A stretch of DNA of 64,000 nucleotides. Origin: Sphingomonas edaphi. GTDB taxonomy: Bacteria > Pseudomonadota > Alphaproteobacteria > Sphingomonadales > Sphingomonadaceae. Of the stretch, positions 53,060-62,888 are shown piece by piece. Location of the stretch: assembly GCF_003583725.1 (NCBI RefSeq), contig NZ_QXTF01000001.1:806001-870000 (forward strand), written 5' to 3'. The notes under the pieces were generated by a model, which saw only the letters and a program-made list of their open reading frames with translations, did no database searches and was not told where the DNA came from. Both the position numbers and the translations under genes were made by a program. The stretch's first letter is position 1. Every line of letters begins with the position of its first letter.

Positions 53060-53947
53060 ATGCGTTTTCGTGCCGCACTGCCTGTCGTTGCCATCGCCGC
53101 CCTCGCTATGTCGCCCGCGGCGGCGCAGAAGCGCCCGACTCCGGAACAACGCATCGACCGCCTCGAAAAGCAGACGCGGCAACTCCAGAAGCGCGTTTTC
53201 CCCCGCGGCGAGCCGGCCGACACGGCAGGCTTCAGCGACGATCCGGCGGCAACCCAGTCGTCCGTGAGCGCGCTCAACAACCGCATTGACGCGGTGGAGC
53301 GGCAGCTGGCCGATATCCTGCGCCAAGCTGAAGAGAACGGAAATCGCGTCGGCACAATGGAGGCCGAGGTGGCTCGTCTTCGCGCCGAGCTCGACAACCG
53401 CCTGCGCGCCGTCGAAGCCGGCACCGCTTCGGGCGGAGCGACCGTGGCCGAACCGCAGGATGAAGCCGACGTCCCGCCCCCGCCCTCGCGTCCCAAGGTT
53501 GAAACCGGCGGCAATATTGCAGCGCCGAAGCTTCCCTCGGCGACCGGCAATGCCGACGCCGATGCGGAGGCCGCATATGACGTCGGCTACCAGCAATGGA
53601 CTGCCGGCCGGTATGACCAGGCGATTGCCACGCTTCAGGCGATGGCCAAGAAATATCCAAGCCACCGCCGCGCCAGCTGGGCCTACAACCTCGCCGGCCG
53701 CGCCATGCTCGACAAGGGCCAGCCCCGCGCGGCCGCCGAGGCGCTGCTTGCGAACTATCGCCGCGATCCGAAGGGCGAGCGTGCGCAGGACAGCCTCTTC
53801 TACCTCGGCCAGTCGCTCGTGAAGCTCGGCCAGCCCGGGCAGGCCTGCAAGGCCTATGCGGAACTGGAGGATGTCTACGGTTCCTCGCTCCGGGCCCCAC
53901 TTAGGGCGTCGCTCCCGAACGCCAAGGCCGAGGCGAAGTGCGGCTGA
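53060..53947 (+). CDS. ybgF: Tol-Pal system protein YbgF (CpoB)
   Basis: A 295-residue periplasmic protein with a signal peptide ending PAAAQ (residue 23). Two coiled-coil stretches (about 28-45 and 65-115) should form a trimer. A C-terminal TPR-like repeat region (about 165-290; YDVGYQQWTAGRYDQAI, then AWYNLAGRAML-like and SLFYLGQSL) is typical of CpoB. In E. coli CpoB coordinates outer-membrane constriction with peptidoglycan synthesis through TolA and PBP1B. The frame is open far upstream but the ATG at 53060 is the one with a signal peptide. Confidence 0.88.
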   Translation: MRFRAALPVVAIAALAMSPAAAQKRPTPEQRIDRLEKQTRQLQKRVFPRGEPADTAGFSDDPAATQSSVSALNNRIDAVERQLADILRQAEENGNRVGTMEAEVARLRAELDNRLRAVEAGTASGGATVAEPQDEADVPPPPSRPKVETGGNIAAPKLPSATGNADADAEAAYDVGYQQWTAGRYDQAIATLQAMAKKYPSHRRASWAYNLAGRAMLDKGQPRAAAEALLANYRRDPKGERAQDSLFYLGQSLVKLGQPGQACKAYAELEDVYGSSLRAPLRASLPNAKAEAKCG

Positions 53948-53951
53948 TGCC

Positions 53952-54905
53952 ATGATCCCGGCGGCCGAAGCCATCGCGCGCTTCGCCGCCGGCCTCGACG
54001 CGCTTCTTCCCGCCGATAAACGGCTTGGCGTCGCCGTCTCCGGCGGCGCGGACAGCCTCGCCCTCCTCCTGCTCGCCAAAGCCGCCCGACCGGGACGGGT
54101 CGAAGCGGCTACGGTCGATCACGGCTTTCGCGAAGCCAGCCGCGCAGAGGCGGAAAAGGTTGCTGCCATCTGCGACACGCTTGGCATTCCTCACACCATC
54201 CTCACCGCCGACTGGATCATCCCCCCGTCCGCAAATATGCAGGCCGAGGCGCGAGCGATGCGCTATCGCCTGCTCGCCGATTGGGCGGAAGGTCGCGGTC
54301 TGTCCGCCGTCGCCGCCGCCCACCATGCCGACGACCAAGCCGAGACGTTGCTGATGCGCCTCGCTCGCGGCGCGGGCGTTCGCGGGCTCGGCGGCGCCCG
54401 TCCCCGCCGCTCGCTGACCGAACGGGTAATGCTCGTTCGTCCGCTGCTAGGCTGGCGCAGGGCCGACCTCGCCGCGATCGTCGAAGCCACCGAAATGGAA
54501 GCCGTTGACGACCCGACCAACCGCGATCCGCGCTATGATCGGTCGCGCTTCCGCCGCGTGCTGGCCGATGCAGACTGGGCCGACCCCTCCCGGCTTGCCG
54601 CCAGCGCCGCCGCGCTTCGCGATGCCGACGAAGCGCTCGACTGGGCCCTCGCCCCGCTGATCGAAACGCGGCTGATGCACGACGAACCCGGCGTGACGGT
54701 CGACCCTTCCGGCCTGCCTAGGGAGCTCCGCCGTCGCCTGCTGCTTGCCGGCTTCGCCATGCTGGCCGCCCCCGTCCCGCGCGGCCCTGACCTTGTCCGC
54801 GCGATGGCTGCGCTGGAGGCTGGCGAAACCGTCACGCTATCTGGCCTGAAGCTGCAGGGGGGCGACCACTGGCGATTGGCGCATGAGCCGCCGCGAGGCC
54901 GCTAG
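53952..54905 (+). CDS. tilS: tRNA(Ile)-lysidine synthetase TilS
   Basis: A 317-residue PP-loop ATPase that converts the wobble cytidine of tRNA-Ile(CAU) to lysidine. The PP-loop is SGGADS (residues 30-35). Further motifs are ATVDHGFR, AAAHHADDQAETLLMRL and DDPTNRDPRYDRSRFR. The C-terminal domains of the long form are reduced, as in many alphaproteobacteria. The gene starts four bases after ybgF, so the two are coupled. Confidence 0.94.
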   Translation: MIPAAEAIARFAAGLDALLPADKRLGVAVSGGADSLALLLLAKAARPGRVEAATVDHGFREASRAEAEKVAAICDTLGIPHTILTADWIIPPSANMQAEARAMRYRLLADWAEGRGLSAVAAAHHADDQAETLLMRLARGAGVRGLGGARPRRSLTERVMLVRPLLGWRRADLAAIVEATEMEAVDDPTNRDPRYDRSRFRRVLADADWADPSRLAASAAALRDADEALDWALAPLIETRLMHDEPGVTVDPSGLPRELRRRLLLAGFAMLAAPVPRGPDLVRAMAALEAGETVTLSGLKLQGGDHWRLAHEPPRGR

Positions 54906-54935
54906 GCTTGAATGCTATCGGTGTCACGGCGTCGA

Positions 54936-55631
54936 TCAGGCGTCTGCGGTTACTTCTGCCAATGCCTCAAGCAGCGCTTCGGCCGCCGCCTCGCTCGACG
55001 GCGGATTCTGACCTGTAATGAGAAGGCCGTCGCGCACGACATGGGGCTGGAAAGCACCCGCCTTGCTGAACTTCGCGCCGAGTTGCTGTAGCCTGTCTTC
55101 CAGTAGGAACGGAACGACGTCAGTCAGGCCAACAGCCTCCTCCTCTTCGTTCGTAAAGCCAGTGACGGACTTTTCGGCCACGAGCGGACCACCGGCTTGC
55201 GCCTCGACATTCTGCAACACCGCCGGGGCATGGCACACCAGCGCCACCGGCTTTCCATCGGCCAGCGCCTGCTCGATCAGCGCCTTTGATTGCGCATCTT
55301 GCGCGAGGTCCCACAGTGGGCCGTGGCCGCCCGGATAGAAGATTGCGTCGAAGTCCGCTGACAGCACTGATGCCAGCCGCTCCGTGGAAGCGAGCTGCGC
55401 CTGTGCTTCGGCGTCGTCCTTGAAGCGCCGGGTAGCATCCGTCTGCGCATCCGGTTCGTCGCTCTTCGGGTCTAGCGGAGGTTCCCCCCCCTTCGGACTG
55501 GCCAGGGTAATTTCGTGGCCGGCGTCCTTCAAGACGTAATATGGCGCAGCAAATTCTTCGAGCCAGAAGCCAGTCTTCTTGCCGGTGTCACCCAACTGAT
55601 CGTGACTGGTGAGAACCATGAGGATCTTCAT
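54936..55631 (-). CDS. DJ-1/PfpI-type glutamine-amidotransferase-like protein
   Basis: A 231-residue protein of the ThiJ/DJ-1/Hsp31 group. The ATG at 55631 has GGAGATAG upstream and starts MKILMVLTSHDQLGDTGKKTG, shown in part; a much longer frame is open upstream but unsupported. The nucleophile elbow is ALVCHAPAVL with the conserved cysteine, preceded by AIFYPGGHGPLWDL. Members act as glyoxalase III, chaperone or deglycase. It is the only minus-strand gene in this stretch, inserted between tilS and ftsH with the gene at 55887. Confidence 0.88.
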   Translation of the reverse strand: MKILMVLTSHDQLGDTGKKTGFWLEEFAAPYYVLKDAGHEITLASPKGGEPPLDPKSDEPDAQTDATRRFKDDAEAQAQLASTERLASVLSADFDAIFYPGGHGPLWDLAQDAQSKALIEQALADGKPVALVCHAPAVLQNVEAQAGGPLVAEKSVTGFTNEEEEAVGLTDVVPFLLEDRLQQLGAKFSKAGAFQPHVVRDGLLITGQNPPSSEAAAEALLEALAEVTADA

Positions 55632-55886
55632 GCGCCTATCTCCATCTGTCGCCCGCCCTACACGGAGATAAGAACACGGCAGCTGCTTTCCAGCCTCGCC
55701 GGAGGGTTCAAGAATTACGGTCCTACCCCGTCCGGCCGCCTGTGCCATGCCTACGTCGGGTCTTTTCAACGGAATACCGGGTGGGCTGCCATGTGCGCAT
55801 GCCAAGGTTACAAAGTTGGCAGAGTTTACGCCCCCTTCCACGTAAGCTTCGGTGACCTTTTGCGGCTATGGTGGCAGACGAAAAGC

Positions 55887-56615
55887 ATGGCTTCGTTACA
55901 GGACAATTCCCGAGAACTCCGGCGCGCAATCGTAATCGGCAGTTCGGGCGGCATCGGTGCGGCCTTGGCGAAAGCGCTCGGCGAAAGAGGGCTTGCGGTG
56001 ACCGGACTCTCACGGTCGCATGGTGATGCGGCGGACGGCTCCGGTATCGACATAACTGACGAAGCCAGCATCGCTAGCGCCGCGGCCCGGTTGGTCGGCA
56101 ACGCTCCCTTCGACATCATCATCGTCGCCACAGGGTTGCTGCACAACGCGAATGTGGCGCCGGAAAAGACGTATCGCAACCTAAGGACTGAAACCCTGCT
56201 TGACTATTTTGCCGTGAATTCCGTCGGTCCCGCGCTAGTGGCGAAGCACTTCATTCCTTTGCTGCCTCGAAAAGGCCGCTGCGTCTTCGCTGCCCTGTCG
56301 GCCCGCGTCGGCAGTATCTCGGACAACCGGCTCGGTGGCTGGTACGGCTATCGCGCCTCGAAGGCGGCGCTCAATATGCTGGTCAAAACGCTGGCGATCG
56401 AAGTGCGGCGAACGCGCTCCGATGCGGTCTGCGTCGGCCTTCATCCCGGCACCGTAGACACGAAGCTCAGCAAGCCGTTCCAACGCAGGGTACCGCGGGA
56501 GCGGCTGTTCACCGCCGAGCAATCGGCCGCGAGCCTCGTCGACGTGATCGAGCGCCTGACCCCGGCCCAGTCGGGTGATTGCTTTGCGTGGGACGGTGCA
56601 CGGATCAGGCCCTAG
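55887..56615 (+). CDS. Short-chain dehydrogenase/reductase, CsgA-like
   Basis: A 242-residue classical-size SDR. The nucleotide motif is VIGSSGGIGAALAKAL; the catalytic Tyr-Lys pair is WYGYRASKAALN and the serine is in ALSARVGSI. The C-terminal segment GLHPGTVDTKLSKPF marks the CsgA/sniffer-like group. The frame is open 124 codons further upstream, but the ATG at 55887 fits the fold. It is divergent from the DJ-1 gene by 255 bases and ends 78 bases before ftsH. Confidence 0.87.
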   Translation: MASLQDNSRELRRAIVIGSSGGIGAALAKALGERGLAVTGLSRSHGDAADGSGIDITDEASIASAAARLVGNAPFDIIIVATGLLHNANVAPEKTYRNLRTETLLDYFAVNSVGPALVAKHFIPLLPRKGRCVFAALSARVGSISDNRLGGWYGYRASKAALNMLVKTLAIEVRRTRSDAVCVGLHPGTVDTKLSKPFQRRVPRERLFTAEQSAASLVDVIERLTPAQSGDCFAWDGARIRP

Positions 56616-56693
56616 CGCCCGAATCCCGCCGCCATTCCATTGTTATTAAGGCAGATGCGCCTATTTTAGCGGCGCATAGGAGATTCAACGAAC

Positions 56694-58649
<1,956 letters not shown>

Positions 58650-58716
58650 TCCTTCAGTTAAACTGGCATGCGGCGCCTCCCTGCCCTAGTCGATAAGACT
58701 AGCTGAAGAGGCGCTG

Positions 58717-59100
58717 ATGCATTGGACAGTGTTGCTTGCTGCGGGGGTGGTGGCCGCTTGGCCCGCTGCCGCCAGCGCGCAAACCATGAATGCTGAGGTC
58801 TTCTACCAGAAAGCCCTAGCGCTTCAGAAGAAGGGGCCGATGGCCCTTTTCTCGGGCGACGTGAAGCTTCTGATGAAGGAGGGCAAGGCGGCCGGCGAAC
58901 GGGCAAGGGCACATCGCGTCACCGCCCAGCGTGAGGGCCGCCCGGTCCGCTACTGCCCGCCGCCCGGCAAGCAGTCTCTGGGCTCGACCGAATTTATGAA
59001 GCGGCTTGGCGCCATTCCGCAAACCGACCGCGCGCGCATCGACATGACCGAGGCAATGACTCGGATCCTAGTCATCAAATTCCCCTGCCTGAAAAGCTAG
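58717..59100 (+). CDS. Small exported protein, Rap1a/Tai-like
   Basis: A 127-residue protein with a signal peptide ending ASAQ (residue 22). The mature part has a helix near residues 27-40, a cysteine in YCPPPG and a second in KFPC at the C-terminus, which could pair. The spacing recalls the Rap1a/Tai fold, small periplasmic proteins that include immunity factors, but the match is only by eye. It follows ftsH by 67 bases, and its stop overlaps the end of the convergent DUF3667 gene by four bases. Confidence 0.62.
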   Translation: MHWTVLLAAGVVAAWPAAASAQTMNAEVFYQKALALQKKGPMALFSGDVKLLMKEGKAAGERARAHRVTAQREGRPVRYCPPPGKQSLGSTEFMKRLGAIPQTDRARIDMTEAMTRILVIKFPCLKS

Positions 59101-60137
59101 TCGAACGTCCCCATCCCAACCAGGCTGGCCGAAAAGAGTCCCACAACGACCATTGCGAATACGGTCAACAACACCGTCCGCCACAATGCGCCGCCTCGGC
59201 CCAGCGCGTAGGCGCCCTTGAGCTGGCGGTACATATGGAACGGCGGGATCACCCACAGCAGCCCCGCCGCGCTCGTCATGCCGATCGAGCCAAACAGCAA
59301 GCCGGCTACGACCAGCAGGCTCATGAAGCAGAGCGAGTAGGTGACGAACACCGTATGATCGTACAGCCGGAAGCAACGGCTAAAGGGGAACAGCATCCAA
59401 ACGAACGGCACCGACAGCGGGATGATCAGCCAGCTGAACTTATAAGCATTTGTCTTCAGCTTGTAGGCAATCAGTTCCGGGTTCTTCGACGCCTTGCTCA
59501 CCCCGCTCCCGATCCATCCGGGCAGGCCGTCCAGCTGCAATTCCGCGGTATCGATCTTGCCCGTCTTCACGCCCTCGATCGCATTGATTTCCTTCTTCAG
59601 GTCGCCAATCCGCTCGTCGAGTTTTGCCACGGGCTGGCCGGCATTTTCCGCCGCAGCGCGCTCCGCTTCCAGCTTGGCCAGCTTCGCTTGGCTATCCCGA
59701 ATCTCCTGTTCCATGCCGATCTTGGCCTGCTCGGGAAAACCGCCCAGCCCGCCGAGCATGCTTGCGGCAGCAAACATCAGGAAAACACTAAACAAAAACA
59801 ATGCGATAGGCGAGACAAACTTGGCACGTTCTCCCTCGATGTAGCGCCGCGTCAGCTCTCCCGGTTTCCACGCCAGCAAGGGCAACGTCCGCCAAGTCTT
59901 CCCCTCGAAATGCAGCACCCCGTGAAGCAGGTCGTGAAAGAACGCGGTTAGCGTTCGGTGGATATGCGCGTGCTGCCCGCACGCATGGCAGAAGTCCCCC
60001 GTAAGCGGCGTCCCACAATTCAGGCAGTTGCGCTCGCGCGTATGGCCGTCCTGTCCGACCTCGCCCGCCTTCGGTTCGAAGGCACGGCCCGCCATCGCCC
60101 CCGTCACGACTTCGCCGATCGCTTCGAATTCACCCAT
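59097..60137 (-). CDS. DUF3667-type zinc-ribbon membrane protein
   Basis: A 346-residue protein with GGGGG before the ATG. A four-cysteine zinc ribbon (C38, C41, C50, C53) is followed by the conserved segment LLHGVLHFEGKTWRTLPLL and RRYIEGERAKFVSP, which defines DUF3667. A membrane helix (about 120-140), a coiled coil (about 150-190, rich in Glu, Lys and Ala) and further helices near the C-terminus follow. Function is unknown. It is convergent with the gene at 58717 and divergent from nadD. Confidence 0.85.
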   Translation of the reverse strand: MGEFEAIGEVVTGAMAGRAFEPKAGEVGQDGHTRERNCLNCGTPLTGDFCHACGQHAHIHRTLTAFFHDLLHGVLHFEGKTWRTLPLLAWKPGELTRRYIEGERAKFVSPIALFLFSVFLMFAAASMLGGLGGFPEQAKIGMEQEIRDSQAKLAKLEAERAAAENAGQPVAKLDERIGDLKKEINAIEGVKTGKIDTAELQLDGLPGWIGSGVSKASKNPELIAYKLKTNAYKFSWLIIPLSVPFVWMLFPFSRCFRLYDHTVFVTYSLCFMSLLVVAGLLFGSIGMTSAAGLLWVIPPFHMYRQLKGAYALGRGGALWRTVLLTVFAMVVVGLFSASLVGMGTFD

Positions 60138-60210
60138 TGTGGTCCCCCTTGTCCCATCATAATCCCGGGCAGTGGCGTGGGTCGAGAGGGGATGCTAGCC
60201 AGCGAAGCGA

Positions 60211-60834
60211 ATGCAGCGCATCGGTCTTCTCGGCGGAAGCTTCAATCCCGCGCACATCGGGCATCGGCGTTTGAGTCTTGCGGCAATGGAAGCGCTCGGC
60301 CTCGACGAAATCTGGTGGCTGGTGTCGCCGGGCAACCCGTTGAAGCCGGGGGCCGGCATGGCCCCGTTCGAAGCGCGGCTTGCATCGGCGCGGCTCATGG
60401 CGCGGCGCAGCCGCATCTTGGTCAGCGGTTTCGAGGCGAAGGCCGGCACCCGCTACACGGTCGATACGATCGAAGCGCTTCTCGCCCGCTATCCGAGAAA
60501 GCAGTTCATCTGGTTAATGGGTGCAGACACTGTGGCCCAATTCCACCAGTGGAAAGACTGGCGGCGACTGGCTCGCATGGTGCCGATTGCGGTGCTTTCC
60601 CGCCCGGGCTATGATGACGATGCCCGCGCGGCGCGCGCGATGGGTTGGTTGCGACGGTTCGTCCACCCCGCAGCCATGGCAAGGAGCTGGACGGACTGGA
60701 GTGCACCGGCGATTATTTTCCTTCGCCTGCCGCCCGACCGAACCTCCGCCACTCGCCTGCGCGCGCTAAACCCTGACTGGCACCGCCGATTTTCCAATAT
60801 TGTACGGCGCGCGTCATCCACACCGAAGGAGTAA
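60211..60834 (+). CDS. nadD: Nicotinate-nucleotide adenylyltransferase NadD
   Basis: A 207-residue nucleotidyltransferase that makes nicotinate adenine dinucleotide in NAD synthesis. The phosphate-binding motif is GLLGGSFNPAHIGHR, with the HxGH histidines. Further motifs are WWLVSPGNPLKP and FIWLMGADTVAQFHQW. The C-terminal ISTTEIR-type motif is TSATRLRAL. It begins the run nadD-rsfS-rlmH, a gene order widespread in bacteria. Confidence 0.94.
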   Translation: MQRIGLLGGSFNPAHIGHRRLSLAAMEALGLDEIWWLVSPGNPLKPGAGMAPFEARLASARLMARRSRILVSGFEAKAGTRYTVDTIEALLARYPRKQFIWLMGADTVAQFHQWKDWRRLARMVPIAVLSRPGYDDDARAARAMGWLRRFVHPAAMARSWTDWSAPAIIFLRLPPDRTSATRLRALNPDWHRRFSNIVRRASSTPKE

Positions 60835-60836
60835 CC

Positions 60837-61241
60837 TTGGCCGATCCCGTGAATGCGCCTGCCGCTGCCTCAGCCGAGCCGGTTGACGTCGAGGCGCTGC
60901 ACAAGCTCGTCATGCAATCACTCGACGATGACCAGGCGGTCGAAGTCGTGTCGATCCCGCTTGCCGGCAAATCGTCGATTGCCGACCATATGGTCATCGC
61001 GTCGGGCCGCTCGTCGCGCCAGGTTGCGTCGATGGCCAACAAGCTGGCCGACAAGATCAAGCAGCAGTTCGGCCGCATCGTCCGGATTGAAGGCTTGCCA
61101 GTTGCCGATTGGGTGCTGATCGACGCGGACGACGTGATCGTCCACCTGTTCCGGCCCGAAGTTCGCACCTTCTACAACCTTGAGCGTATGTGGGCCTTTG
61201 GCGACGAAGCCGCGCCCAAGGCGGCGACGCCCGGCGCCTGA
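60837..61241 (+). CDS. rsfS: Ribosome silencing factor RsfS
   Basis: A 134-residue protein that binds ribosomal protein L14 and blocks subunit joining when nutrients fall. The core shows HMVIASGRSSRQVASMANKL, given in part, and ADWVLIDADDVIVHLF, both typical of RsfS. The start is TTG at 60837 with AAGGAG upstream, two bases after the nadD stop. The N-terminal Ala/Pro-rich 15 residues are variable. Confidence 0.93.
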   Translation: MADPVNAPAAASAEPVDVEALHKLVMQSLDDDQAVEVVSIPLAGKSSIADHMVIASGRSSRQVASMANKLADKIKQQFGRIVRIEGLPVADWVLIDADDVIVHLFRPEVRTFYNLERMWAFGDEAAPKAATPGA

Positions 61242-61248
61242 CCGGCAG

Positions 61249-61671
61249 GTGCTGCTGCACATTGTCGCCCGGGGAAAAATTGGCCGCTCGCCCGAGGCGG
61301 AGCTGACCGAGCGCTACCTGAAGCGCATTAACTGGCCAACCAAGGTCACCGAACTGCCCGACCGCGGCGGAACATTGCCCGACGCCGCATCCAAAGCGAT
61401 AACGGTCGTGCTGGACGAGCGAGGCAAGACCCTCTCTTCGACCGAGTTCGCGAGGATACTGGAAGGTTGGCGTGACGCTGGGCGGCGCGAAGCGCGGTTC
61501 CTTATCGGAGCCGCCGACGGCCATGACGAGAGTCTGCGCGACGATGCGGACCTGCTGCTCTCATTCGGCCCCGCTACCTGGCCGCACATGCTCGCCAGGG
61601 CAATGCTGGCTGAGCAATTGTTCCGCGCGACCAGCATCCTTGCCAATCATCCTTACCATCGGGACGGCTGA
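61249..61671 (+). CDS. rlmH: 23S rRNA pseudouridine-1915 N3-methyltransferase RlmH
   Basis: A 140-residue SPOUT methyltransferase. The start is GTG at 61249, seven bases after the rsfS stop; an earlier in-frame start overlaps rsfS. Motifs are FLIGAADGHDESL, SFGPATWPHMLARAMLAEQL (as two parts) and the C-terminal NHPYHRDG. Its stop shares a base with the ATG of the next gene. It methylates a pseudouridine in helix 69 of 23S rRNA in intact ribosomes. Confidence 0.93.
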   Translation: MLLHIVARGKIGRSPEAELTERYLKRINWPTKVTELPDRGGTLPDAASKAITVVLDERGKTLSSTEFARILEGWRDAGRREARFLIGAADGHDESLRDDADLLLSFGPATWPHMLARAMLAEQLFRATSILANHPYHRDG

Positions 61672-62855
61672 TGCGACGGGCCGTCCTGTTCTTTTGCGCC
61701 CTGCCGCTGCTGGTTTCGACTGCCAGCGCGCCGGTGCCGCCGGAAACACTAACCGCCGACGCTTCGCTCAACCGGGCAAAGGCCGAAGCTGAAATCTCGG
61801 TCCGGCATTTGATCCAACTCGAAAAGCAAGCGGAGAATGCCAGTGACGAAGCGGCCAAGCTGAGAGCCCAACGGTTGGCAGCCGCTGCAGCTATCGACGC
61901 CGCCGAAGCGCAAATCAGCAAATCCGTCGCAGAATATCGCCTCGCCCGCGCCCGAATCGCCTTGGCCGAGCAGCAATTGGCCCGAAAACGGGCCCCGCTG
62001 GCAGCATTGCTGGCCGGTCTTGCACAGATGGGCAGGCAGCCGCCGCTCCTGAGCCTCGCGGATCATGGATCCATCGACGAAATCGTCCGGGTAAAGGCGC
62101 TGCTTGATTCGACTTTGCCCGCCATCCAGCGGCAAAGCGCGGCCGCAAGCGCCAAACTTAAACAGCGCCAGCAACTGGCAGCGCAGGCCTATCGGTTGCG
62201 GGCCACCCTCCAGCGCGATCGCGCCGCGCTGCGAGCGCAGCAAACGCGCTTCGCTGAGCTGGAAGCGAACGCAACCGCCCGCGCCGCTCGTCTCTCCGGC
62301 GAGGCCTTTGGTGCGGGCGACCGCGTCCTTGCCGCGGGCGAAAGGTTGAGCACTGCCAGCAGCACGGCGAGCGAGCGCAGGGCAGCGGCGCGGGTAGCAG
62401 TAGAGCTAGCCAATTTGGACTTCGCTACGGCACGGCCGATGCCCGGCGATGCACCGCTTTCCGTCCCCGATTTTCACTATGGGCTGCCGGTAACGGCTCG
62501 GGTAGCCGACGGTTTAGGTTCGGTTAGCCGGAGCGGCATTGTTTCGCGCGGCGTGCAATTCGACACCGCCCGCGGGTCGCCGGTCGTCGCGCCGGCGGAC
62601 GGAACGGTCGCTTTCGCCGCGCCATTCCGCGGACAAGACGGTCTGGTGATCATCGACCATGGTAAGGGCTGGACCACCCTGCTGCTGGGAGTTGCCAGCG
62701 ATAAACGCCGGGGGACACGGGTCGCGCGGGGTGAGTCGATCGGCCGTACTCTGGGGCCTGTCGGCGTCGAATTGCGTCGCGATGGGAAGCCGGTTTCGCC
62801 CGCCTTCATCGCAGCTTCATCTCCCCCGCTGTCAAATAGCGCCAAGAGCCGCTAA
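61671..62855 (+). CDS. EnvC-like murein hydrolase activator (degenerate M23 domain)
   Basis: A 394-residue exported protein. A signal peptide ends near residue 22. A long coiled coil (about 30-230) is followed by a C-terminal LytM/M23-like domain (about 280-385). That domain lacks the zinc ligands: the usual HxGxD start reads RGVQFD, and the HxH end reads LLLG. Loss of these residues is the hallmark of EnvC-type proteins, which activate amidases for septal splitting rather than cutting themselves. It is coupled to rlmH and followed by ctpA, a common order. Confidence 0.85.
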   Translation: MRRAVLFFCALPLLVSTASAPVPPETLTADASLNRAKAEAEISVRHLIQLEKQAENASDEAAKLRAQRLAAAAAIDAAEAQISKSVAEYRLARARIALAEQQLARKRAPLAALLAGLAQMGRQPPLLSLADHGSIDEIVRVKALLDSTLPAIQRQSAAASAKLKQRQQLAAQAYRLRATLQRDRAALRAQQTRFAELEANATARAARLSGEAFGAGDRVLAAGERLSTASSTASERRAAARVAVELANLDFATARPMPGDAPLSVPDFHYGLPVTARVADGLGSVSRSGIVSRGVQFDTARGSPVVAPADGTVAFAAPFRGQDGLVIIDHGKGWTTLLLGVASDKRRGTRVARGESIGRTLGPVGVELRRDGKPVSPAFIAASSPPLSNSAKSR

Positions 62856-62888
62856 TCTGCGCCGCGACTGACTGTTTAGGATCCGATT

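Noticed and set aside
52997-54079. 360-codon minus-strand frame opposite ybgF and tilS
   Set aside because: It covers the opposite strand of two well-supported genes and lacks any motif.
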